A stretch of 26,590 nucleotides of DNA from Oppiella nova (Eukaryota > Arthropoda > Arachnida > Sarcoptiformes > Oppiidae), in NCBI GenBank assembly GCA_905397405.1, contig CAJPVJ010000265.1, forward strand, positions 3,258-29,847. The letters are read 5' to 3'. The translations under genes and the position numbers were made by a program. The number at the start of each line of letters is the position of its first letter. Positions within the stretch are counted from its first letter, which is position 1. Under the pieces are notes generated by a model. It was given only the letters and a program-made list of their open reading frames with translations, was not told the origin of the DNA and did not search any database. Below, one piece after another: positions 12,409 to 20,403 of this stretch.

Positions 12409-15400
12409 GATTTGGAGTAAAAAGATTTTATGACTAATTTATATTTGCAAGCCTTGGATGCGATAAAAACCAAAAAAAGCATAAAAAGTTTTTGTATCCC
12501 AGATGTGAGCAAATTAATAGATTTGTGGTATTTTAGTGATAAAAATCTATGATTTCCTGCAAATCAGTTCGTCAACCTATCATTGCATGACATCTCAAAT
12601 CAATTATTAGTCAATATTTGCTAAATTAATATCAAATAATTGTTTGACATTAAGTAAAAATTTATTTTACAAAAGTAAATAAAAGTTTAAAAAATTAATG
12701 TCAGAAATGAAATAGATTTTCAAGAGAAAACAAAGTCATAAAAGGTTCAGAAAAGTTAGCGACAAATGCATACCTTTCTGGAGTATATCCAAGTGCTCCC
12801 ATAGGATGTCCCCCATAAATGGTGGCGTTCTGGCCAGGAATGAGTCCTTCCCGAGAGCGCACATGTCTTTGCCTTTCATTGTGGAGAAGTTATGTGTATT
12901 AACGCCTTCGAGACAGAACTCCCTGATCGCCCAATTCAGCCAATGAGTCACATCTACTTCTGTCCACTGGCGGGGATCTGACGGTTGAACACCAAAAAAC
13001 ACTCAATTATTACAAAATTCAGATCACATACACCTGTTGTGTAAATATATTGTGCTTTTCTATGCTGTGGACTAATCTATAAATGGTTTGACGCGGTTTA
13101 ACACAAACTCGTCGACACAACACAACAGTTGCGCCCATTTGTTGGCCACAAAACACTAACCTTTAGGAATGTTCAGTAATTCTCTCTCCTTTTCCCAACT
13201 GTTGAAACTGGCGGCCAATGCTTGGGTCATCTTCTGGTTGGTGCCCGGAGTCAGTGGAGGCACTTGTGTCGGTAGGTCTGCACAAAACATTACATACAGT
13301 TAGTCCACACATCTTCAGACATTCATTAATGCGCTTATTATCTCTATTATTATATATATTATCAGCGCTTTTATAAGTTATATAACTTATACGCAAATTC
13401 AATTAGCGACAGCTCAGCCCCTATATCCTGCGCACCCGTAGCCAAAGCACAGGTGACTTCTTTGCAATGCTATCAATACTACACTTAAGTGATCCTTCTT
13501 TACAGGCGTTCCTCACACTCTTACATCTTTCCTATCAATTCATTCAATTAGTATTTCATTGCTTTTGATTAATATATTATTCATACATTAATCTTAATTT
13601 AAAACGATTTCTGTTGGAAATCAACTCAAAAAATATGTCTTTCATTCGGGACTTAATTTTCTAGTTCTCCACCACTTCTTTCGGTTTGTGTTTGTGATCG
13701 TAATGTAAGCAAAGATTAGTTTCTATTTATGTTAGAAGTGATTAGAGATGATGAATGAGAGGAAAACTAATATTTCTTAGTTAGTCATCAAACGAATGCT
13801 TCAAATATAATACATATTGTAAATTAAAAGACAGTATATTTAAGTTATATATTAGTTTCCAAACCAAAGTTTGCGTTCACTTTTTAAGAGAAGTATTTAA
13901 TATGTAAATCATTTCTTTGTCACTGTCGAAAATGTATAAAGTTTTAATATTCACTATCATATCAAATTAAAAAGTAATAATAACGAAAGAAAATAATGCT
14001 TTTAAAAGTTCATATCATTTAGTTTGAAAGTAATTTATTACACATATAACTTATAATGAATTGGATAAGTTGTATTAAATTTTGTAGATTTAATTAATAT
14101 TAATTTGCATTACAGAGCAGTTATCATGAGTTAGACATTAATAAATAACACAAAAGCCTTTCCATGAGTTTTACTAACATTAGAAAATTAATTTTACTTT
14201 TTAAGAAATTTTGTTGCAATAATTTCTCGCAACTTAAATGCATATCAAATGCTAGAAATTATAAATATTCTTATTTTTTAAGCAAAATGATATGAAATTA
14301 TGGCAAAAATTCAAATATTAAAATAAAAATAATTTTCTAAATTAATAGAATGAATTAACACTTGTTTATTTATAAAATCAATAATACTTTATAATTATGT
14401 AATCAATCTCTAACAAATACATTTATAATATTATCTAATTAACGTTTATTTCAATTTTAATACAATTAACGCTGTTAAAGTAAAGTCAATGTAATGTAAA
14501 CTAAGGTTAAGTTCAATAAGTTATCGAAAATGTCCTTTATCGATATTGTATTCATTTAATTATTTTGTAAAAATTATATAAATAAATGTAAGACAAATAA
14601 TAGGAAGTGTGTTGTGATAGAAATCAATTGCAAATATTAGTGGAATTAAAATATTCTATAATAAAAGGTCAGATTAATAGATAAAATAGCAATTTGGCTA
14701 ATTTCTATCAATAATTAAAGTCAAAGTTAGCGTTTAAGTCAATTATTGTATTACATATCAGTATAAGCACTAATTTTCGCATTTTATGAAATAATTTTTA
14801 AATAACATAATTATGTAGGGAATTAGACACTAATAAACGTAACGCAAAGAAAAGCTAATTTTCGCAAATTAATTATTATTATAAACAAAACAATTTTAAT
14901 TAAATACAATTATCATTAAAAAAAATTACATTTATTAATAATTGGAGCAATAATTAGTGGAAAGTATAATTCATTTGTAAATGAGTTCAATCAGTGTCTA
15001 AAATATCCCAACACTTCTCATACTAATTATTGCTCGCAATGAGAGTTTCAGTGCAAAAGTGGTCACAACAACAGATGGCAAACGAACTCATGTCAGACAC
15101 ACATAGAGTAAGAGTAAGTATAGAGAGTGTGATAGATATCCAACTGTTTTAAAAAAGTCAATTTCGAGCAATTTTTTTGTCGTTAAGGTTTGAGAGAAAA
15201 ATTATATACAAAGTCTGAAATGTTTCATATTTTTTTGCGTTTCTTTTCATGAGTTAATGATATGAATTCAAAATAACAACTTTTGAAAAGATGTCAAGTT
15301 TTGAAAAATATTTTTATTATTGTTTTAGAGATGTTTTTGATTGTCTCTACCGTTGAGCTCATTAATCATTTGAGTAATGATAGGAAAGAAATTAACGATA

Positions 15401-17977
15401 AAAATATAAATGATTGGCGAAAATCACAGATTCGGCTATAATAGAGAAATACAGCGATAGAGATAAGGCTATTGTCTACTACTGTACGGTTTGCATGCCA
15501 TTAGAAAATGCAGGTTTAGAGTCACTTATGGTATGTAATTGTATTGATGTGATCACGAAAGGACTCAAAGGACACCATCACATCACACAATACAATGGCT
15601 CCACTTGTTTGTCGGGATTGTCGGGACTCACATCCAATAGCTGTCATTCCCAGCGACAGCCAGTCCTCTCCATATAGACTGCCATACAATCAATATAATG
15701 AGCGATACATCAAGTGTTGCTCACAACCAAAGGTTCATTACATAATACATTATATGAGTAAAACTGGTCAAACATGTAGGGATGGGCGGCACACCATCAC
15801 AACAAGACAGGTATTTCAGCACAACGCCAACCAAACAATAATAGCAATCGTAACAACAAATAAATATATGCTCTCCAGACTCTCTCTCTCTCTCTCTCTG
15901 CCACTCACTCACTCCTATCCCCTCCGATCCCTCTCTCTCTTGTAGTTCTTATTTTTACACCAAATTTATCAGAAATAAGAGAAATTTCATGTAAAGAAAA
16001 TTCATTGAATAGTCACTCACTTGTACTGATCATTCAGATAGTACTCTAAGTATTCAGTATTACATGCATTAAGTATTGATAAAAAAAAGATTGAATGAAT
16101 TTTTTCTTTTTTTACAACAATCTATGAAATCATATAATTTTATACGAGATATGACTTGAAAAGTAATTTAATGACTCTCGATATCAATCAAAAATGAATT
16201 CATAATATGGGAAAACTTGTAAATTCTTTCTTTGCTTTTCTCGTAATCCATATAAAAGAGTAGAAATTGAAGACAAGGTTAAGGTTAGAGATAGTAATTA
16301 AGAGTTTAATTTATTTCATTAAAGCAACTTTGAAAATGAAATTAAATCAATATATTCTTTATAAACAACAACACAAAAGACAGTGAATCTCATTAATGGT
16401 TTGAATTGATTTAGTTTTACATCAAAAAAGACTCAATGAAAAGGTACTCAAGAAAAGAGTGTATTATTATGAGAGTCACATAATGGCACAAATGATTTGT
16501 GTCGCCATCGATGCCATAGTTTTACGTTATATGAGTTCAGATGATATGTCGGCACCGCTGAAGGCCATACCGTTAGGGCGTAGTCTCCCTGCGAGCCATT
16601 TCACCTGTTTTTCCCATGCATTTGGCCCAACACTGGGTCCGACCAGTCATTGCAGGCATTGTTGACTACTTTATACATATATATAATCATCAATAGAGGA
16701 GAGAATGGGAGAGAGAGAGAGAGCCATTTCACCTGTTTTTCCCATGCATTTGGCCCAACACTGGGTCCGACCAGTCATTGCAGGCATTGTTGACTACTTT
16801 ATACATATATATAATCATCAATAGAGGAGAGAATGGGAGAGAGAGAGCGAGAGAGAGAGCGAGAGAGAGGGAGAGAGAGAGAGCGAGAGAGATGGTGTGG
16901 ATTCGTGTCGCACTCGCATCGCTGCCATCGCTCCCACGCCATCGGCCAACCATTTGATGGCAACCAATAGACCAATAGAATTGTGATACAAGACATACAC
17001 ACAAGACATACGTGGAGTTTGTGAATGAAAATACAGCTATGAATGAATGAATGAAAAGTTTTTTGTGTGTAGTACTACAGCACTCAACCTGTGCTGCCTT
17101 CGGGGCATAAGACGAGGAGAAAATCATTTTTATGAATGAAAACCGGATGGAGGATCCGATACTAAGGCTCTAATACGCGACCAACACATTCATAGTCACA
17201 CTCACTCGCCATCTCAGCCCTAAACGCACTCCACTTTCCCCTTATCTCCAGTTCTCTCCCTTTCTTAGTCCGTATATTTCTCGAGCTTCTTAGCCCTCCA
17301 GTCCTTTAAAGGGCGACATAACAGAAAAATTCACATCAGCTCTAAAGGGGATAACCGACCGCTACCGTGAGAAAAAACCTACCGATTCATAGCATACATA
17401 CACAGAAAGGCAATCAGAGAATAAATAAAGAAAAAATAGACCTTCACTACAATCCCATACAATAGATTCGATGAAATATGTCTCAAACACTGACATGGAT
17501 TACATCTGAGAATAAAATTTATATTTCAAAAAACGGTTACTTTCTTATGAATAGAAAGTCTACTTTCGATTCATAACAACTCAAATGTGAGAGAAATTGT
17601 CATAATTAAAGTGTTTTTTAAAATGAAAAAATGATTACAAAAATAATAGTGTCTTAACGTGTGTTAGGAGTTTGAGTCCTTCGAGAGTTTGTCAAAATAG
17701 TTCATTAGTGGAGAAAGTAATAAATTGGTAGATATTGTGGAATACTGTAGTGACTGCCAGTGCAGCACTGGCTTACGATGCCCTCCAGTCCCTATCAGTG
17801 CTCCACGTCTTACATCTGTGAGCAGTTAAAAGTTTTTTTGCACAAAATCTACAATCTATACACTCATGGCTCTAATGTACAGCCAGTGCAGTACATGTCA
17901 GATATATTAGGGCTGTTGGTGTTAGGGCTACAACTGCTACCAGTTGATGAACCATTTAAAGAGACCAAAAAGTAGAG

Positions 17978-18013
<36 letters not shown>

Positions 18014-19993
18014 CTTATGGCCGCCAGATGTTAGACATAGAGTAGAATTTAGCTTAAATAAGAGCCTTAAATATTTGATTATATCAATTGTGTAGGCATT
18101 CGACACGCGCTTCATTTGAATTAGTCTTTGAGGCAAAGTTTGAGTAAAGTTTTTAATAAAGATATTTTGCACTAATTCTGAATGAAAAGCAAGTCTTAAT
18201 TTTAGCGATTAATTCGTGGCTAAAAATAGAGTGAAAGAAACGAGAAATTCGGTCGCGAAGTGAAAATTATATTCATTTTGAATGAGAAGTTTGTGACAAA
18301 TTATTGGGAGGAATAGCTGCGAGCGAACAGTCATTTGCAACGACTAATCAAACGACTGAAAGGCCCGCAAAAACTAAAATAATTGCTGTAATTATCTAAA
18401 TGCGAGTCAACATCAATGGACAACCTTTAGTTTCCGGTTCAAACGTTGTCAATGAATTAGAAATAAAGTTAATATCAAATGATATAATGGTTTACCTCTG
18501 GATTTAGAGTTAGATAGGCTTAGACTGGAATTGACGCCAATCTTGGAGTTCATATGACGTGAATTGTTTGATGGCTTTAATGGCTTTTTCATTATCTCTA
18601 CTCCTTTCTCTTGCATCTTAGTCTCACTTTTCATACAAATATTATCTATTGAGAGGATTTTGACGATATTGTCATTGATTGCAGCGAATAGTTGCCAAAT
18701 ATAAACAAACTTTTTTAAGAGCACTGATATTGAGAAGCAGTAATCGGATCTTCAAATATCACAGACGGCAACGGAATTAAACACATTTCAATTATAGGGA
18801 TATATAATAAATGTCTAAATATATATTAAAAGATGTGAGCAATAAATGCAAGACTAGAAATACGAGTCGATCCCACAAACGTATTGTATATTTGTATTGT
18901 CCAATGGTTTTCAAATGAATTACACAACGAATTATTAATAATAAGTTGCTTGTGAGCTATGGTAAGCTGTGGTAAGCTATGGTGAGGTCAGCAAACAAGT
19001 GCTAAAAGCATATAAAGAATACCATATAAAACAGTCTATAAGACAATAATATTGACATCAAAAGCACCGCAAGACTATTGAGGCCACTGTGAGGCCAAAC
19101 ATTTATTGGCTAATAATAACACCTAAAGTGAGTTGAAGATCAGTCACACAATACTTTTGGCAAATCACTAGTAAATCATTGTTCACATCATATCTAAGAG
19201 TTTTAAACACTTATTAATCATTTGGCGAACGCTCTCAACGAAAGTTGTTGTCACGACTCAGGGATGAGGTATGAGAGGGACGAGAGTACGAGGTATGAGG
19301 TATTCAATTGAAACTTAAATACGATTACAACAAAAAATACTACAACTGATAACAACACCTCAAGAATTACTACAAATTCATTGAGAGAAATATTATTCAA
19401 AGCATCCGGTCATCAGTTGCGGAGTGAAAGTCAGCTAATAGTGAGACACATGTCTTCACGAAAACTATGTATGAAGTGGTGTTTCGCACAGTTAGCTAAG
19501 TTGGCAGAGAAGGCACTCAAACACCAACTGAACACATCTCTCATAACAAACTTATTTCAAACAAAGGCAACACTACTGGAAGACTACTTTGACACGACCT
19601 CAGAGTATAGATAGAGTGGTGCAGTGGAGTGCCAGTGCTGTGCGACTTCATTCAAGAATAGTCCAGTGCCTCACAGTCTCCTCCCAGAGCCGTAGCCATT
19701 AAAATATAAAGTTTGGGAGGAGAGACACCACAAGAGGGGAAAGGCAGTGAAGACACACTGGCATATGCCAGGCATATGAGACAGTGTTGGGGCGCTCGGC
19801 TGTGGGGGCTATAAGACTGTTACGTCAGACCAGCAATTGTTATAAGAATTACAATACAGTAAGTGTTGGACTGAAGGAATTGGATAAGCATTTAATATAA
19901 TTGTTTGTCATCACGACATACAACCAGAATATTTGCAACCATTAAATGAGAGTCAACTCTTTGTTAACCTTTTAAGCGTTAAGTTATTCATTT

Positions 19994-20043
<50 letters not shown>

Positions 20044-20403
20044 GTTGAAAAACATTTTGTGAGTTCACAACAACTCAAATCTGCTTTATTAACTTTATTA
20101 ATAATAATAAGTGCATTTTATTGTGGAGTATATGATATTTTGAGTTTACTTACAAGAGCTGCAAAGTTGTTGATTTGATCGCAAGTTAGCGGAGCCCTGA
20201 GTTAAGAGAGCGTATGTAAGACTGTATGAGAAGTGAGAGTTATTGGCATTAGAGGAGGAATGGGATGTATTGGATGTATTTGCAGCCAAATATCCAAATT
20301 GTTGCGGTTGTTGCAGATGTTGTTGATTATGTTCAGGCACAGGCAATACTGAACTATTGGCTTCACTAGTATTGATGTTACAATTTGTCACTACAAGACA
20401 CAT
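5797..20403 (-). CDS. pnt: ETS transcription factor, Pointed/ETS1 class, long (P2-like) isoform
   Basis: Nine predicted exons, in transcript order: 20403-20154, 18723-18496, 13277-13161, 12977-12774, 11000-10791, 7449-7210, 6968-6570, 6209-6068 and 5995-5797. All are GT-AG, and phases close to 1989 nt (662 residues plus stop). Fly PntP2 is about 718 residues. The protein is a sequence-specific nuclear activator that binds GGAA/T cores and is switched on by ERK phosphorylation downstream of receptor tyrosine kinases. Seen: MAP-kinase site PPLTPGTN with Thr at about residue 169, Pointed/SAM domain about 180-266, low-complexity linker, and ETS domain about 550-635. The C-terminal [10 protein letters not shown] resembles the fly Pointed tail. 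The seven 3' exons are near certain. The two N-terminal exons are less secure, and an alternative start is the ATG at 18634 (549 residues). Expression of a short isoform from an internal promoter is likely from family knowledge. Confidence 0.9.
6068..6209 (-). CDS. pnt: pnt exon 8: first half of ETS domain
   Basis: It encodes [17 protein letters not shown], then [13 protein letters not shown] and [12 protein letters not shown], nearly identical to vertebrate ETS1. The exon enters in phase 1 and leaves in phase 2, so the ETS domain is split by a 72-base intron (5996-6067). The reading frame continues into that intron, but conservation places the donor at 6067. Confidence 0.97.
6210..6569 (-). 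other. pnt intron 7
   Basis: This 360-base intron has no supported gene. It holds a short TGTC tetranucleotide run at about 6468-6484. An open frame continues through it from exon 7, but it lacks ETS-family similarity and would break the GSGPIQLW junction. Confidence 0.7.
6570..6968 (-). CDS. pnt: pnt exon 7: His/Pro/Ser/Thr-rich linker ending before the ETS domain
   Basis: It encodes about 133 low-complexity residues (repeated [15 protein letters not shown]) and ends [12 protein letters not shown]. This corresponds to the KPVIPAAALAG segment just upstream of the ETS domain in ETS1. PPTPSP supplies further S/T-P sites. The acceptor AATAG at 6969-6970 was chosen because it gives phase 1, matching the preceding donor. 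The open frame extends further upstream without support. Overlapping plus-strand reading at 6630-7016 is a shadow. Confidence 0.88.
7210..7449 (-). CDS. pnt: pnt exon 6: first exon shared by long and short isoforms (inferred)
   Basis: It encodes [20 protein letters not shown], then [20 protein letters not shown] and [19 protein letters not shown]. This is the conserved region between the Pointed and ETS domains of arthropod Pointed proteins (my recollection). Entry phase 1 at the TAG acceptor (7450-7451) fits the exon 5 donor. The ATG at 7420 (MLTLND) is a candidate start for a short isoform of 316 residues if transcription starts inside the upstream intron. Confidence 0.85.
8176..8320. promoter_or_regulatory. 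Cluster of three ETS-type binding sites
   Basis: ACGGAAGT (8176-8183), ACAGGAAGT (8223-8231) and ACAGGAAAT (8312-8320) all match or closely approach the ETS consensus ACCGGAAGT, in the same orientation within 145 bases. They lie in an intron of an ETS gene, downstream (in gene direction) of the tandem TATA element. Feedback by Pointed or repression by an ETS repressor such as Yan/Aop is inference. Confidence 0.4.
8949..8969 (-). promoter_or_regulatory. Tandem TATA-like element, candidate internal pnt promoter
   Basis: On the minus strand the sequence reads GGCATAAAAAG twice with a 10-base period, in the transcription direction of pnt. It is followed by a GC-rich leader (8770-8940) with a 20-codon ATG frame at 8910-8848 that could be an upstream ORF. 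The same GGCATAAAAAGG word occurs at 26318. The position, upstream of exon 6, is where a short Pointed-domain-lacking isoform would start. No clear initiator was found. Confidence 0.4.
10791..11000 (-). CDS. pnt: pnt exon 5: linker following the Pointed domain
   Basis: It encodes [20 protein letters not shown], then [14 protein letters not shown] and a Ser/Gly-rich stretch ending NGSFTDG. The acceptor ATAG at 11001-11002 and the donor at 10790 are both phase 1, and 210 bases keep the frame. It follows directly on ILQK at the end of the Pointed domain, as expected in this family. Confidence 0.9.
11001..12773 (-). other. pnt intron 4 (1.8 kb)
   Basis: AT-rich, without supported exons. It contains a (GA)16 microsatellite at 12374-12405 and a CTATATATAAAC word near 11510 that resembles a TATA box without a partner. 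The short plus-strand frame at 11883-12098 has no family similarity. Confidence 0.6.
12374..12405. repeat. (GA)16 microsatellite
   Basis: Uninterrupted GA dinucleotides on the plus strand, so CU in the pnt transcript. One of several such tracts in this gene's introns. Confidence 0.97.
12774..12977 (-). CDS. pnt: pnt exon 4: Pointed (PNT/SAM) domain core
   Basis: It encodes [20 protein letters not shown], then [20 protein letters not shown] and [17 protein letters not shown]. This is the five-helix SAM-like domain that recruits co-regulators and docks ERK. The tail [12 protein letters not shown] is invariant in the family. The ERK docking pattern LxLxxxF of ETS1 (LELAPDF) appears here as LARTPPF, with Arg at the middle hydrophobic position. 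Both flanking introns are phase 1. Confidence 0.97.
13161..13277 (-). CDS. pnt: pnt exon 3: MAP-kinase target site and start of Pointed domain
   Basis: Translated in the frame that joins exon 4 it reads [20 protein letters not shown], then [22 protein letters not shown] corresponds to the ERK site of ETS1 (Thr38) and fly PntP2 (Thr151). [14 protein letters not shown] is the N-terminal helix of the Pointed domain. There is no ATG, and the exon starts two bases into a codon, so an upstream coding exon is required. This reading frame is short and easily missed. Confidence 0.93.
13372..13391. repeat. Perfect 20-base palindrome
   Basis: TATAAGTTATATAACTTATA is self-complementary. It lies about 95 bases upstream of exon 3 in the intron, close to where a branch point or splicing element could sit. 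AT-rich palindromes arise readily in such DNA. Confidence 0.8.
15880..15899. repeat. (CT)10 microsatellite
   Basis: CT dinucleotides on the plus strand, the opposite orientation to the other long GA tracts. CT-rich DNA continues to about 15943. Confidence 0.95.
16593..16847. repeat. 128-base perfect tandem duplication
   Basis: The unit beginning GAGCCATTTCACCTG at 16593 is repeated starting at 16721. The 127 positions 16593-16719 and 16721-16847 are identical. Both copies end in a GA tract, which likely mediated unequal exchange or slippage. Identity implies a very recent event or an assembly artefact. Confidence 0.95.
16837..16892. repeat. Interrupted GA-rich tract
   Basis: GA repeats with several GC and GG interruptions follow the second copy of the duplication. 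Confidence 0.9.
17980..18011. repeat. (GA)16 microsatellite
   Basis: Uninterrupted GA dinucleotides on the plus strand in pnt intron 2. Confidence 0.97.
18496..18723 (-). CDS. pnt: pnt exon 2: N-terminal linker before the PLTP site
   Basis: The frame reads [17 protein letters not shown], then [18 protein letters not shown], and leaves at a GTAAAC donor in phase 1. It joins exon 3 as [15 protein letters not shown]. The donor side is well supported. The 5' edge is uncertain: a CAG acceptor with pyrimidines (18724-18725) and a TAG acceptor (exon start 18645) are both phase 1, and the ATG at 18634 could be the start codon. MKSE fits the sumoylation pattern psi-K-x-E and sits where ETS1 has IKTE (Lys15), an inferred parallel. 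Confidence 0.65.
18955..18984. repeat. Three 10-base tandem units AGCTRTGGTR
   Basis: AGCTATGGTA, AGCTGTGGTA and AGCTATGGTG follow one another. The middle unit contains TGTGGT, the core recognised by Runt/RUNX proteins, which are frequent partners of ETS factors. Confidence 0.8.
19998..20032. repeat. (GA)17 microsatellite
   Basis: GA dinucleotides on the plus strand, continuing imperfectly to about 20044, shortly downstream (in gene direction) of predicted exon 1. Confidence 0.95.
20154..20403 (-). CDS. pnt: pnt exon 1 (predicted): Q/N/S-rich N-terminus
   Basis: The frame starts at ATG 20403-20401, reads [18 protein letters not shown], then a Gln-rich part ([20 protein letters not shown]) and an Asn/Ser-rich part. 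It ends at a consensus GTAAGT donor (20153) in phase 1. The phase matches exon 2, and using it makes the whole model divide by three. Low-complexity Q/N/S segments are common in Pointed N-termini, but I recognise no specific motif, so coding status is probable rather than certain. A TAG acceptor at about 20391 could make it an internal exon instead. Confidence 0.55.

Larger units (their letters stand above)
13278..18495 (-). other. pnt intron 2 (5.2 kb), probable regulatory intron
   Basis: No coding exon is supported. From 13278 to about 15050 it is AT-rich, with a 20-base palindrome at 13372-13391. An E-box cassette lies near 15072. A GC-richer island spans 15560-15940 and ends in a CT microsatellite. 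Another at 16490-17000 holds the 128-base tandem duplication and GA tracts. A pyrimidine-rich plus-strand block covers about 17195-17290. A further island at 17740-17960 ends in (GA)16. These alternations of islands and AT-rich DNA look like enhancers, which is inference. Confidence 0.5.
18724..20153 (-). other. pnt intron 1 (1.4 kb) with a GC-rich island
   Basis: It contains three 10-base tandem units at 18955-18984 and two GAGGTATGAG words near 19266 and 19291. A GC-richer island at about 19615-19830 has TTACGTCA, a TATAAAG word and the inverted repeat CATATGCCAGGCATATG. A (GA)17 tract follows. No exon could be supported. The plus-strand frame at 19381-19614 has no ATG start and no similarity. 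Confidence 0.5.

Noticed and set aside
15595-15945. 116-residue plus-strand frame beginning [12 protein letters not shown]
   Set aside because: It runs into a CT microsatellite (SLSLSL), has no recognised domain, and lies antisense in an intron. It probably reflects the GC-richer island.
16729-17127. Minus-strand frame beginning [13 protein letters not shown], considered as an alternative pnt first exon
   Set aside because: The only donor nearby (GTTGAG) is weak and in the wrong phase for exon 3. The rest translates a GA tract.
19264-19305. TGAGGTA words considered as a let-7-like microRNA
   Set aside because: The sequence beyond the first seven bases does not match let-7, and no hairpin arm is seen.
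19381-19614. 77-residue plus-strand frame
   Set aside because: It starts with TTG rather than ATG, has no similarity, and lies inside a pnt intron on the opposite strand.
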